From Antilocapra americana (lineage: Eukaryota > Chordata > Mammalia > Artiodactyla > Antilocapridae), in contig ML662449.1 in assembly GCA_007570785.1 (NCBI GenBank), positions 12,029,564 through 12,093,563 of the forward strand: DNA of 64,000 bases. Direction: 5' to 3'. The notes beneath the pieces were generated by a model. The model worked only from the letters and a program-made list of their open reading frames with translations. It searched no databases and was not told where the DNA came from. Positions 1 through 11,339 of this stretch are shown piece after piece. The position numbers were made by a program, and so were the translations under genes. Every line of letters begins with the position of its first letter. Positions within the stretch are counted from its first letter, which is position 1.

Positions 1-394
1 CAGTGAACTCATCCAGCAACCAGCAAGGGCATCCGTTCATGTCAGTTTGCTCCACAGATATCACTGTCTTTGTGGGCCTGATTTGAACAAGTTTGGGAAG
101 TATCACTCTATAGGATAAAATATTCTCTCCCGTAAAGACTGTGCCCAAAATGACCCCCACTGACTTCTGGCTTCAGTTCCTCTGATCTCCCACAAGTGCA
201 TTTTATGTCATCTCATCAGACAAGTGTCAGTACACTTTGCTGTTTCATTCCCCTGTCAGGATTGGCTCATTTTGTAGTTGCTTTTCCTTGTTTCTGCCAT
301 GTGAAATTGTGTTCACCCTTTAAGCACAACCTGAATATTATCTCTTCCTCGGCCCCACTAGGCGGGATTAATAGCATTTTTTTCTGTGACTCCG
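1..394. other. Unassigned intergenic sequence
   Basis: No gene is visible. The last 100 bases or so, with a GGGATTAATAGC-like stretch, faintly resemble the 3' part of an L2 LINE, but the match is too weak to call. Confidence 0.3.
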
Positions 395-566
395 GAGCTT
401 ATGCTTTTTAATCACTAGACTGTATGGGCCAGTAAATCTCTATTGCTTGGAGTCAGACTCCCTGAGTTCAATAGCAGCTGCCTGACATTGGGTGATCACA
501 TAAAACTTCAAGTACTCAGTTTTCTTTTTTGTAAAGGTACATAATAATAGTGAATAACTCATGGAG

Positions 567-780
567 TTTCCCAGGTGGCGCAGTGGTAAAGAGTCTTCCT
601 GCCAATGCAGGAGACGGGAGAGATGCCAGATTGATCCCTGGGTCAGGAAGATCCTCTGGAGGATGAAATGGTAACCTGCTCCAGTATTCTTGCCTGGAAA
701 ATTCCATGGACAGAGGACACTGGTGGGCTACATTCTGTGGAGTCGCGAAGAGTTGGACATGACTGAGCATACAATCACTC
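567..780 (+). mobile_element. Bov-tA SINE
   Basis: This is a tRNA-derived ruminant SINE in sense orientation. The head reads TTTCCCAGGTGGCGCAGTGG, and the body contains ACTCCAGTATTCTTGCCTGG and ATGGACAGAGG, ending near GAAGAGTTGGACATGACTGAG. It is flanked by an imperfect target-site duplication, ACTCATGGAG at 557-566 and ACTCATAGAG at 781-790 (9 of 10 bases match), which fixes the boundaries and shows insertion into the older MIR. Confidence 0.85.
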
Positions 781-820
781 ACTCATAGAGTTGCTATGAG
801 GATCCTTTCTAAAAAATTTT

Positions 821-926
821 TGGCTGTGCAGCATAGCACGTGAAATCTTAGTTCCCCAAACAGGGATCAAACTTGTGCCCTGCTTCAGTGGAAACGTGGA
901 CTCTTAACCACTGGACTGCCAGGGAG
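821..926 (-). mobile_element. CHR-2 type SINE, antisense
   Basis: The passage CTTAGTTCCCCAAACAGGGATCAAAC followed by CTCTTAACCACTGGACTGCC is the reverse complement of the cetartiodactyl CHR-2 tRNA-derived SINE. It is truncated and sits inside the MIR remnant. Confidence 0.7.
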
Positions 927-1144
927 GATTAAGTGACAGGTAATTAATGCTTAGTAAATGTTTTCTTACGGTGATTATTTGAACTTCTGATATATTACTT
1001 TGTGGTTTCTGGTTGTGTGCCCTTTGCTGTGTTGTTAACTCCTCAGAGAAAGGGGCTGTGTCTTACTTTTATTCAACATCTATGATGATGCTTGGTGGTA
1101 TTAGTAGTAGCACTGATGGTGGTGGTGGTGCTCTGTAGATCTTC

Positions 1145-1375
1145 GTTTGTATCAGGTACTGTTCTAGGAAGTTTTTAAAAGTATCTCCTTCAGAGGGTTG
1201 TTGAGAAGGTCAAATGCCCTGGTAACCACATTATAAGGGCAATACTATTCAATCTGCTTAACTGATGAGGAAACTGAGGCACCTTGTCTAAGGCTACAAA
1301 ACTAGTAAGAATAATAACCAGAATATGGACCCAGGCAACCTGGTTAGATGCTGTGCTTTTAACTGTTACACTAGG
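1145..1375 (+). repeat. MIR SINE
   Basis: It contains the diagnostic TGAGGAAACTGAGGC block at about 1265-1280, followed by AAGGCTACAAAACTAGTAAG and a GGACCCAGGCAACCTGG-like tail. This is the usual order in the ancient MIR family. A short GGT-repeat tract (about 1116-1131) lies just upstream. Confidence 0.75.
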
Positions 1376-1384
1376 CTCCCTAAT

Positions 1385-1600
1385 AAAATGAGTCAGTTTT
1401 GGCAGGGGAATATAAGAGCAAAGTGTGTCTAGGAGAAGGGGGTGGCAGAGGATGAGATGGTTGGATGGCATCACTGACACAATGGACATGAGTTTGAGCA
1501 CACTCTGGGAGATGGTTAAGGACAGGGAAGCCTGGCTTGCTGCAGTCCATGGGGTCACAAATAGGCAGACACAACTTTTCAATTGAACAACAACAATACA
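1385..1600 (+). mobile_element. BovB (RTE-clade) LINE 3' fragment
   Basis: The stretch GGATGAGATGGTTGGATGG ... ATGGACATGAGTTTGAGCA ... CAGTCCATGGGGTCACAAAT is the sense strand of the BovB 3' end. The encoded tail of the reverse transcriptase ([18 protein letters not shown]) is recognisable at other copies in this window. It is heavily 5'-truncated and non-functional. It is the only one of the six BovB pieces here that points in the + direction. Confidence 0.8.
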
Positions 1601-2260
1601 TATAATTGAAATTTTAAGAGTAAGGGGACAATAGACAAAATACAGGACAAAAATAGCCAACTTTGGTGAAAATGAAACCTACAGACTCAATAAACTAAAT
1701 GAACGTGAAGTGAAGCAGAATAAACACAGGGAAAACCACACCAAGCTACATCATAACCAAATTGCTGAAAACCAATGATAATAATAAAAATCTTAAAAGG
1801 CACCAGAAAAAAGAGTCATAAATACACAGTAAAATTTCTTAAGTATCACAAACTCCTCATCAGTAACTATACAAGCAGAAGACAAAAACATCTTTAAGAT
1901 GCTAAAGGAAAAAGCAACCAGTATAAAATTATATACCAGGTGAAAAATTCTTCAGAAATGAAGACTAAATACCTTTAAACCAACAAAAGGTGACTGAATT
2001 CATGGCCAGCAGACCTGCACACCAACAAATGTAATGGGAAGTTTTTCAGGCTGAAGGGAAAAGATCCCAGATGGAAAATTAGATAAAAAAATAAAGAGCA
2101 CTGAAAGTGATAAATAGGAAAGACTTTTCTCTATTTAACCTAAGAAAAAACAAAAAACCTCCTTAGATAACAGTTGACTGTTTAAAACAAATCAGTTTTA
2201 TTGTATAGCATGAAGCTTATGTAGAAGTAAAATGAATGACTTATTTGTCAGTTACAAGTT
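1600..2260 (+). repeat. L1/HAL1-type LINE fragment
   Basis: The A-rich passage contains GAATTCATGGCCAGCAGACC, then TTTTTCAGGCTGAAGGG and a GATAACAGTTGACTG region. This is the order seen just after ORF1 in old L1/HAL1 elements in sense orientation. It is highly diverged, and its ends are approximate. Confidence 0.5.
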
Positions 2261-2640
2261 TGGTTATGATCCATGTATTTACTTCAGAAACATTCTTTTG
2301 AAAGATAATTAGTTATACTTAGGGGAACCTCCACAATTTCTATGTTACTTTCTGTATTTTGTCTTCAGTTTTGAACAAAAAAGTGTATAAAGTGGGTGAT
2401 GAAAAGTTTGAGCAGAAATAAAAGTTCCAGGAAAATTTAGTTAAAGATGTTGAAATATGCACATTGGACATTTGTAGATTTCATTTGTAAGAAACATTCT
2501 TTCATAGTACACATTTACTGTAAGGTGTTATTCAGTACTATAGATTAACAAATACCTGCCAAAAGAAATAAAAGTGTACAGAAATGAAATCACCAGCATA
2601 GCAAATGATGTACAATTTTTAATAGTTGATTGCTTCAGTT

Positions 2641-2862
2641 ATCTTCCTTGGTGGTTCAGGCAGTAAAGAATCTTCCTGCAATGTAGGAGACCCAGGTTTG
2701 ATCCTTGGGTCAGGAAGATCACTGGAAATGAGAATGGCTACCCACTCCAGCATACTTGCCTGGAGAAGTCAATGGACAGAGGAACCTGGTGGGCTACAGT
2801 CCGTAGGGTAGCACAGAGTCAGACAGCACTGAGTGACTGACACTTTCACTTTCACTTCAGTT
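2641..2862 (+). mobile_element. Bov-tA SINE
   Basis: The head is CTTCCTTGGTGGTTCAGG, and the body contains CACTCCAGCATACTTGCCTGG and GGGCTACAGTCCGTAGGG. It ends in ACACTTTCACTTTCACTTCAG. It is in sense orientation and near full length. Confidence 0.85.
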
Positions 2863-5429
2863 TTCAAACCCATTGATAAATAATCTGCACCACTATTTGT
2901 AGTGTTACTTAGTGACAGAATTTTGATGAAACAAAAGGTAAAAGGTAAAGCAAGGTAAAAATGTGTAAGAACTAATTTTGTCCTTAGGAAAATGATCTTA
3001 AATATTTAATTTTATCCAGAGCATAAGATAATAAATCACCTAATTGTACTCTTCAGCAAATACTAAGTACAAGCCCGAAGGGAAAAATAAAATCAAGTAA
3101 AATTCTCTTAATCACTAGGTATTTGGTCGATTTACATTCTTTCTTGACTATTCACTATCTGATAGTTTTATTCATGGATTTATACAGATTTTCTCTTCTG
3201 CTTATAAAACCATAGAATCAAATGACATAATCTAACCCCCTCCTTTGGTTTCCTCTTGCTCTTCATCTTTTGAAACACCTCACTGCTTATGAGCCTCCCA
3301 GATAGGGGAAGAAACACTGAAAACCAAACCAGTCAGTTCTGCTACATTCTAACAGTGTTTTTAAAAAGTTTCTTAAGGTGCAGGTGGGCTAGAGGAAGGT
3401 TATACAATGGTAAGTAAAATCACCAAGATTGAGATTTTAGGCTCATAGGTGAAATTCAATATCAAATTCTAATTTTTAGCTTTGCTTAATCATCTCAGCT
3501 TGTAATATGCTTGTCCACCTGCTTCTCCAGAATATTTTATTTCTGTTTTTTATAGTCTTCCTTCTGAAGTATGAATTTTCACCCCAGGCAAAAGATTTGT
3601 AGTTAACAGACTGATAGGGCCGACTCAAGGAAAACTTTTTAAGAATTCCTTTTCCGAGGGAATTTTGATGGTTTGATTAGATAGGGTGCAATGCTCAGAA
3701 TAAGAAGGAAACTTTTTACTGGCCCAGAGAAGAGCCGGTTTTAAGGATGGGAGTATCATTCTTCTGGCCTGTTGTACAGTTTCAGCTCCTAGGAATTCTT
3801 TAAATGCTGTGAATCCCAGGGATTAAGTGTGACAGAGTAATAGTTACACACGTTATTGTTGAGAATTGTTTGCACTCTTGTTTCCTATATGCATGTCCTC
3901 CTACATTCTTTGAGTTTGTTGTATTTGACAGCTGTGCATCAGCGGAGTTTTATAGTTCAAAATAAATAGAATGTGCTATAGCTTTAACTATATTTTCTAT
4001 AATTTTTTCTCTTTTTTACTCTCTGGTGGGAGGGTTTGATTTTGTTTGTTTGGCGCTGTATTTACTTTTTTTAAAAAAAGGTGAGAAATAAACACCAAGC
4101 AAATTTGAATTCTAACGTTATAAATTAGAAAAGAGATAAAATGACCATGCGGGCTCTGTTTTTCCTTTTGATTTGTTTTAATGAGTGTTTCCTTGTTCTG
4201 AGTTTAAGTTCTCTACTTAGGCTTTCCATCTTTCTTCTTATTATACTTAGGTGTCTCCTCCTGGGCGAGGCAGTTCTTGATTATTTCTTCTTTACATTAA
4301 AACAAACAAATAAAGAAGCCATGCCCTTGCTAGATCCTAGCTTTTCTTGCTAAGGTTTATTTGGCAGATAGTGTTTTTAAAAATCAGTATTGTGAAATCT
4401 GTAAAATTTCCAGTAAAAGGGCTTTCTATCAGTGGGCACTCATTATTTGTCAAATTAAATTAAATGAATTCTTGCATTTACATTTAGTGCAGAATTGAGA
4501 AATAGCAGATGGTAGAAGTCCTCAGAAAAGGATCAATTAATCCCAGGAGACTAAAGACAAAGATTGCATGTTCCAATGGTTTTGTAACTCCACAGAGTCT
4601 GACAAAAGTGAACCCTTAGTTGTTGGGTCACATTGCATAAGATGCTGAGTGTGAGCTCCAGTCATTCAGCCAAGTTTTTTACCACCTGGAATAAGCCAGG
4701 CCTGGTGCTGGTCCTGGTATTGATATGGTGACAAGCAAGGCAAAGAAGTGGCACTTAAACCTTCCAGGTTCCCCAAGAAGGTGGTAGACTAAAAAGGGAT
4801 CTAGGCATTTTAGTCAGGTCTTCTGAAGGAGAATAAGCTTTGGAAAAATGCCTGCAGGTTAATGTTGAAAGATGGGACTTCAGCCTTTCTTCCCGCTTTC
4901 TTTCCATCCTGGTCTCTTAAAACACCAAGTGCAAAAAATAGTTGGTTGTGCAACTCTGAATGTATTAAATGCCATTGAATTAGACATCTTGTATGGGTGG
5001 CTTGTAGGATATGTGAATTCTGTCTCAATAAAACTGTTGAAAAAATTTATCTGCTGTATTTAAGCTTTTTTAAAAAATGATTCTGGAGAAAAGAAATTGG
5101 TTACTCTCTGTGTAAGAGAGAGTTTACTTAGGAGGTTGGAATTACCAGGATATGAATATTTAAATTACTAGTACTTAAAATATTTCCAAATCTAAATATT
5201 TATAAGTTTGCATATTACTATCGGTATCTGTTATGAATCTTACAATATTTTATAAGTGTTACAATTAGAATTCAATTCTAAATTATGTTATAATCAAGGT
5301 ACTGTTTTATTTTAGTAGAAAAGAGTAAGAAGTCATTATGGTATGTAATATAGATCATTACTCCTAACAGATTTAATAAAATTAATTATTTGGTCATCTT
5401 CAAAAACTGATCTGTTAGTGTCTGAATTG
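2863..5429. other. Unassigned AT-rich intergenic block
   Basis: About 2.6 kb without a gene I can support. It is AT-rich with short poly-T and poly-A runs (4060-4080, 4012-4020). Open frames here, for example at 4141-4353, are short and low complexity. I recognise no repeat family with confidence. Confidence 0.4.
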
Positions 5430-5648
5430 CACGAGTGAGTGAGTGAATGTTAGTTGTTCAGTCACGTCCAACTCTTTGTGACTCCATGGACTGTAGCCTG
5501 CCAGGCTCCCCTGTCCATGGCAAGAATTCCCCAGGCAAGAATACTGGAGTGGGTTGCCATTTCCTTCTCCAGGGGATCTTCCTGACTCACAGATTGAACC
5601 TGGGTCTCCCACATTGTGGGCATATTATCTGAGCCACCAGGGAAGCCC
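5430..5648 (-). mobile_element. Bov-tA SINE, antisense
   Basis: It reads as the complement of the SINE from TCAGTCACGTCCAACTCTTTG through CAAGAATACTGGAGTGGGTT to GAGCCACCAGGGAAGCCC, where the tRNA-like head lies at the right end. Confidence 0.85.
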
Positions 5649-5809
5649 ATCCAAATTATACAGTTATAAACGAAATTATTTATTTCTTTCATTTTCACAT
5701 AAGCACTACATTCAAATTTATGTATAAAAGCAAAATTATGAAACGAAATTTACATGTGACATTTTGAAATTATGTTCTCTTATTGTTGATCTTTGCTTTC
5801 AGCAGCTGT

Positions 5810-6360
5810 ATTAGTTACCAATGGCTGCATAACAAAGTACCCCAAAAATCAACAGCTTAAAACAACACACATTTATCATCTTAGTTTCTGTTAGTAAAAA
5901 ATCTGGGTGTAGCCTGTTTGAGTGCTTCTGCTTCAGAGTCCCTCCGTATCAGGCAGCACTGCAGCCTCATTTGAAGGCTAGATGGATGGAGGATCTACTT
6001 CTAATCTCACTCAAATGGTTGTGAGCAGGATCCAGCTCCCCATGGGCTGTTGGAATGGAGGACTTGATCCCTGTTGAGGTATTGGAAGGTGTTTCCTGAT
6101 CTGTGGGCCTCTGTATGGAGTAGCTCATGACATGGCATCCAGCTTCCATCAGAACAGTCAAGCAAGAGAAGGTGAGCAAGATGGAAGCCACAGTATTTTT
6201 GTAAACAATCTTGAAAGTGACATCCCATCACTTTGCTCTATCATCTATTAGCGGTGAGTCACTAGCTTAGCCTATACTCTATGGGGAGGGGAACATCACA
6301 AGGACAGGAGGCAAGAATGAGTGGGAGTAGGAGGGCGTGTTAGAGGCTGCCTACTACAGC
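5810..6360 (-). repeat. Ancient interspersed repeat, family uncertain
   Basis: It opens with GTATTAGTTACCAATGGCTGCATAACAAAG and AACAGCTTAAAACAACA, and ends with AGTGACATCCCATCACTTTGC and TTAGAGGCTGCCTACTACA. I recognise this combination as a common old mammalian repeat related in its terminal bases to MaLR-type LTRs, read here in antisense, but I cannot name the subfamily. Confidence 0.5.
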
Positions 6361-7229
6361 ATTACTCTCAGAAAGTTCTACATAATATATATTATAACTT
6401 AGAATTTGTTTTCTTGATAGGAATATTATGGCATCTCTTGAAATATTAGTGATGCTCAAAGGTGTGATGGATAAAGGTGGATGGATAAAGATCTAGAGAA
6501 CAGTACATGAGAAACGTTACCACATCACTTTCTATCTTATTGCTCCACTATGCTGTGAGCATTACCGTTTGTCCAGGATGGCTCAACACCCTCTGAAAAC
6601 AGCCACTGGAGAAGGGAAATAGAGTGAGGGAAACAATGCACACAGTCCAGAAGTTGCAGCTCTCATTTCAGCTCAGATTCCATTTGCCAGAATGTAATCA
6701 CATGGCCAGACTCAGCTACAAAAGAGGCTAGGAAATGTAGTCTTTGGTTGGGCTCCATCAATTATCTGGAAAATTCACTTAGGTGGAACATTCTATAAAA
6801 ATGATCCTAAAAGTAAAGCAGAGGCCCTTCTCCTCACCTTTATCTAATTGCCACCACATTATTTGTATAGGAAAATTCTGAGTTCCATACTGGTTTCTGT
6901 TACTAGAATTGTATATTGTCTCAAAGTGGTTGACATTAGGAATTTTTTTTTGTTTTTAAAGAAATTGTATTAGCCAATCACCATGTATTTCAAATTGTAA
7001 ACATAAAGCAATTGCTCCCCATTCCCACCATCCTGTAGAGTGTAGAACTTTCTGATTACACGTAAAATATTTTAAGTATAGGATGTCAAAGAGTTCTCCA
7101 GTTCTCATATTTTTAAAACCAACTAGTGTGAGTATTGCCATTCTGATACATTAGCCTTGAATGTTCTTTCCCATTTCTCAGTCTGGCAAATTCTTACTCG
7201 TTTATGACCCATTAAAGTTCATTACAAAA
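6361..7229. other. Unassigned intergenic sequence
   Basis: No gene is visible. The part at about 6600-6780 (CACATGGCCAGACTCAGCTAC, GGCTAGGAAATGTAGTC) resembles a dispersed mammalian repeat I cannot name. The rest is AT-rich and featureless. Confidence 0.35.
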
Positions 7230-8520
7230 TAAATCAAATTATACATGGAAAGCATGATCCATAAAAGGAATAATCAATAAATTAGACCATCAAAATCTTA
7301 AAGTTTGCTCTGTGAAAGACTATGTTAAAAGAATGCAGAGATAAGCCACAGAGTTTAAGAATATACTTGCAAAGAATGTATCTGACAAAGGATTAGTATC
7401 TAGACTATATAAAGAACTCTCAAAATTCAACAGTAAATAACAAACAATCCAATTTAAAAAGGCAAAAGATATTAAGAGGCATCTTTTTTCAGATGTTCAA
7501 CCTCAGTAGATTAAGGAAATGCCAGTTATATCAGTGAGATATGTACATACCTATCAGAATGGCTAGAATAAAAAATAGTGACAACACGAAATGCTGGTGA
7601 GGATGCCAAGGAACTGGGTCACTGGTCCATTGCTGTTAGGAATGTAAATGTTGCAGGCACTTTGGAAAACAGCTTGGCAGATTCTTTTAAAAATAAACAT
7701 GCCAGTATCATACAACCCAGCAATTACACACCTGGGCATTTATCCCAGAAAAATGAAACCTTTTAAGTTAGTACAAAAAACTCTACACAAGTGCTTGTAG
7801 TAGCTTTATTTGTAATAGCACTAAACTGGAAACAATTCAGATCCATTGATAAGTAAATGGCTAAACTAACTATGGTATGTTCAGCACTGCTGTATGCTGC
7901 TGTGCTGTGCTCAGTCGTGTCCAACTCCTTGCGACCCCCTGGGCTGTAGCCTGCCAGGCTCCTCTGTCCATGGAATTTTCCAGGCAAGGATACTCAAGTG
8001 AGTTGCTATTCCTTTCTCCAGGGGATCTTCCCAACCTAAGGATCGAACCCATCTCTTGCATCTACTGCATTGACAGGCAGATTCTTTAGTACTGAGCCAC
8101 CAGGGAAGCCATGTTCAGTATTGTTCAGCAACAAAAAGGAACCAAGTAATGATACATGCCACAACCTGGATGGGTTGTGCTGAATGGAAAAAGCCAGTCC
8201 TAAAAGGTTGCATATCATATGATTCCATGTGTATTAAAACAGAGAACAGATTACTGATTTCCAGGAGTTAAGGAAGGTGGGGAAGAGGGTAAGGGAAGTG
8301 GTGTAGCTATTAAAAGGCAACAGAAGGTATCTGTGTGGTGATGGAAAAGTTCTGTGTCTTGACTCTTATCAATGTTGATAACTTGTGCTATGGTTTTGTA
8401 AGATGCTATCCTTGGGGAAAACTGAGTAAAGGGTGCATGATATCTCTCTGTATTGGTTTTTACAACCACATGTGGAAATACAATTATCTCAAAACTAAAA
8501 GTTTAACTAAAAAATTATGA
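7230..8520 (+). repeat. L1 LINE 3' portion, sense, with nested SINE
   Basis: It carries decayed L1 ORF2 end sequence in order: GCTCTGTGAAAGACTATGTTA, ACAAAGGATTAGTATCTAG, AAGAACTCTCAAAATTCAAC, then AGAATGGCTAGAATAAAAAA and AAATGCTGGTGAGGATGCC. It ends with a 3' UTR (GTTTTGTAAGATGCTATCC ... TACAATTATCTCAAAACTAA). Many stops and indels make it a dead copy. A Bov-tA at 7890-8110 splits it. Confidence 0.85.
7890..8110 (-). mobile_element. Bov-tA SINE nested in L1, antisense
   Basis: The antisense SINE runs from GTGCTCAGTCGTGTCCAACTC to GAGCCACCAGGGAAGCC. The flanks form a 13-bp target-site duplication, ATGTTCAGCACTG at 7877-7889 and ATGTTCAGTATTG at 8111-8123 (11 of 13 match). The insertion is therefore younger than the surrounding L1. 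Confidence 0.9.
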
Positions 8521-8524
8521 AGTC

Positions 8525-8615
8525 CTTAGAATTCCATTGGACTGTGGGCTCCATGAGGGAAGGAATATCTTTATTTCTTGAGTAGCTACTACAGTGCCTA
8601 CCTAGTGAAAAATGC
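8525..8615 (+). repeat. L2 LINE 3' end
   Basis: GACTGTGGGCTCCATGAGGG followed by AGTAGCTACTACAGTGCCTA is the typical last part of L2. Confidence 0.5.
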
Positions 8616-8769
8616 TTGAAAACTGTTTGATAAGTTGCCTTAAGGGAGAGAGGCTGAACATATGAATGTAATCATATTAAGCACCCATAACTGACAGTAC
8701 ACCATCAGATGAAGGTTATTTCTCTGCTGAACTATTTATTTAAAAACTACTGTACATCTACCTTCTCTC

Positions 8770-10110
8770 ATTTGTCTTCTAAGTGCTGGAAATACAACAG
8801 GGAACAAAATTGGGGTACAGGGAAGGAATTCCTGTTTTCATGGAACTTACAGTTAACTGGAGCAGAAGGTAATAAACCCAATACAGAAATTATGTATGTT
8901 AGGAAGTGGTAAGTGCTAAGAAAATAATTAAGCAGTGTTTAGGGGCTGAGAATATGAAAGAAACTGCAGAAGTGAAATGGATTGCAATTTGTAATTTTAA
9001 CCAGGGTTTAAAGACCAAGAGACAATGTCACTTGAGTAAAAGTCTTGAAAGAAGTGAGGGGAAGACCATCAGGTATATGGAGGAGGAGAGTTCCTGGCAG
9101 AAGGAGCAGCCAGTGGAAAAGGCTACGAGGTAGAAAGGTGTCTAGCATGTTCAGGCCTAGCAGAGAAGTGAAACCAAGGTTGCAGGACAGATGAGAGAGG
9201 GAAACTAGTTCAGCCCTGAAGTTAGATAACAAGAGTGTGGAACATGTAGCCAACACATAGGGTGTGGCAGAGTCTTTGGGTCCTACTTTGAATAAGTGGA
9301 GAGGCATTGGAGGCTTTGAGTGGAGGAGTGAAATGATCTGACTTAACCATTAAAAAAAGATCCCTCTGGCTGTTGTGTTGAGAAGGAACAGTAGCAGAAC
9401 AAGGTAAAAGGAAGGACGAGAACTTCAGAAGCTACTTCAGTACTCTAGGAAGGAAGCACTAGTGATGTGACTGGGGTGGTAGCAATAGAGTCCTGAGAAA
9501 AGATCCATTTGCATTTAGATTTTGAAGGCAATGACAATAGGATTTGCTGCCAGGTTAAATGTGCTTTATGAAGGAAGGAGGAGGCAATGATGACTCCAAG
9601 GCTTTGGAGCTGAGGACTTGGGCAAATGGAGATGTCATTGACTGAGATGGCGGGGTGCGGATGAAAGGGGGGTAGATGAAAAATGCATGTTGAACTTGAG
9701 ACATCTGAGTGGAGATGTTGAATAGGCAGTTGGATATTCCTGTCTGGAGTTCAGAGAAGTAAACAGCCTGGAGATATAAACTTGCAAGTTGTCAGCATTT
9801 CTGTGATATTTAAAACCATGAAACTAGATGAGATCAAGGAAGGAGTTTAGTGAAGTCCTAAGACTGAACCTTTAGAAGACATGGACCTAAAAGCCTAAAG
9901 GGACCCTTGAGAAGTCAGAGAGAGAGAGAGAGAGAGCGCGCGCGATTGGGAGAGACCAGCAGAGAGGATGACCAGTGAGAAAGGAAGAAAACCACAGGCT
10001 CTTGGATCGTGGAGGCCAAGTGAACAAAATGTTTCCTGGAGTAGGAGTCGGTGATCAGCTGATCGACTCTGTAGGTTAAGTAAGATAAGAACTGAGAATT
10101 CACCATTGCA
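8770..10110 (+). repeat. Long ancient repeat, family uncertain
   Basis: The sequence follows a well-known dispersed mammalian pattern: TGCTGGAAATACAACAGGGAAC, CATGGAACTTACAGTTAACTGG, GGCATTGGAGGCTTTGAGTGG, GTGAAATGATCTGACTTAACC, ATGACTCCAAGGCTTTGGAG, GTGGAGATGTTGAATAGGCAG and AGCCAGCAGAGAG-like stretches. The same pattern reappears at 26,110-26,239 and 28,230-30,480. No intact frame remains, and I do not commit to a family name. Confidence 0.5.
9916..9944. repeat. (AG)n-(CG)n simple repeat
   Basis: An AG dinucleotide run passes directly into CGCGCGCG. Alternating CG next to AG is a candidate non-B DNA (Z-form) spot, though short. Confidence 0.8.
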
Positions 10111-10243
10111 TTTAGGAATGTGGAGAAAGCTGTTGATCTCCATACATCACAGAGAAGAAGAATTTTAGTCATCAAACTAATTTGTGGCTCATTTCAAGAA
10201 CAAAATTAACTTTTAGAAAATTTTGTTTAGAAAGACTACTTTT

Positions 10244-10411
10244 TATTCAGGAGGGAGGTGGGAGAGGGGTTATGGAAGGGGAACATATGTATACTCATGG
10301 TGGATTCATGTCAGTGTATGGCAAAACCAACACAATAATGTAAAGAAAAAAGTCTTTCCTGAATTTGTTACCCCCCCAAAAAAAATAACGTAGAATAAGG
10401 AAGAAAAAAAA
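10244..10411 (+). mobile_element. Truncated ruminant L1 3' end insertion
   Basis: A 5'-truncated, fairly young L1 3' end (GAGGGAGGTGGGAGAGGGG ... TATGTATACTCATGGTGGATTC ... GTATGGCAAAACCAACACAAT) with an A-rich tail. A perfect 13-bp target-site duplication AAAGACTACTTTT lies at 10231-10243 and 10412-10424. Confidence 0.9.
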
Positions 10412-10424
10412 AAAGACTACTTTT

Positions 10425-11320
10425 GGTTCCTCAGAAAGTTATAGAATTACCATGTGATCCAGCAATTCCACTTCTAGGTATATACCCCAAAGAATTGAAA
10501 GCAGGAACTCAAACAGATAGTTGCATGCCAGTGTTGATTAGCAGCATTATTCAGCCTAACATAAAGGTAGAAGCAGCCCAAATGTCTATCAGCAGGTGAA
10601 TGGATAAACAAAATGTGATATATACGTACCATAGGATGTTATTCATCCTTAGAAAAAGGAAATGAAATTCAAATACGTGCTACAACATAGGTGAACCTGG
10701 AAACATACTAAGTGAAATAAGCCAGGCAGAGAAGAATATGACTCCACTTATGTATCAGTTCAGTTCAGTCACTCAGTGTGTCCAACTCTTTGCAACCCCA
10801 TGGACTGTAGCACTTATATATGTGCTTATATATGCGTGTGTTATGCATGTGTGCAAAGTTGCGTCAGTCATCTCCAACTCTTTGTGACCCTGTGGACTGT
10901 AGCCCACCAGGCTCCTCTGTCCATGGGATTCTCCAGGCAAGAATACTGGAGTGGGTTACCATGCCCTCCTTCAGGGTATCTTCGTGAACCAGGGATTGAA
11001 CCCACATCTCTTACCTCTCCTGCATTAGTAGGCAGGTTCTTTACCAGTTGCGCCACCTGGGAAGCCCCCACTTAAGTTACCTAAAATAGTCAAATTCATG
11101 GAGACAGAATGTAGAATAGAGGCTGTCAGAGGACGTGGGCCAGAAAGAATGGAGATTAAGTGTTTAATGGGTATCGAATTTCTGTTTGGGATGATGAAAA
11201 AATCCTGGTAATGGATAATCATGATGCTTGTACAACGATATGAATATACTTAATGCCACTGAATTGTGCACCTTAAAAAAAGCTGAAATGGCAAATGAAA
11301 ACCACAATAAAAAGAAAATA
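10425..11320 (+). repeat. L1 LINE 3' portion, sense, with nested SINE
   Basis: Old L1 ORF2 end and 3' UTR: CCATGTGATCCAGCAATTCC, GGTGAATGGATAAACAAAATG, AAGTGAAATAAGCCAGGCAG. After the nested Bov-tA it resumes with AATAGTCAAATTCATGGAGAC and ends TTAATGCCACTGAATTGTGC. The truncated L1 at 10244-10411 also landed at its left edge. Confidence 0.85.
10758..11067 (-). mobile_element. Bov-tA SINE with partial second copy, antisense
   Basis: There are two antisense SINE starts in succession. A short piece (CAGTTCAGTTCAGTCACTC ... TGGACTGTAGCA) is followed by an AT-rich linker, and then a fuller copy runs from GCGTCAGTCATCTCCAACTC to CGCCACCTGGGAAGCCCC. Short CCACTTA flanks on both sides are consistent with a target-site duplication. 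Confidence 0.8.
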
Positions 11321-11339
11321 TAGGATACAGATAAAACTA

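Larger units (their letters stand above)
395..965 (+). repeat. MIR-type SINE interrupted by two younger SINEs
   Basis: The left part (about 395-556) reads like a MIR core: a loss-of-weight style passage with GAGTTCAA, CTGCCTGACATTGGGTGA and CTCAGTTTTC. After the Bov-tA at 567-780 the MIR resumes with GTTGCTATGAGGAT. After a CHR-2 copy it ends near 965 with AGGATTAAGTGACA and TGCTTAGTAAATG. Two later insertions therefore split one ancient element. The family call is by eye. Confidence 0.6.

Noticed and set aside
561..640. tRNA genes at the heads of the Bov-tA and CHR-2 copies
   Set aside because: The heads are tRNA-derived parts of SINEs. They lack a complete tRNA fold and are repeated many times in the window.
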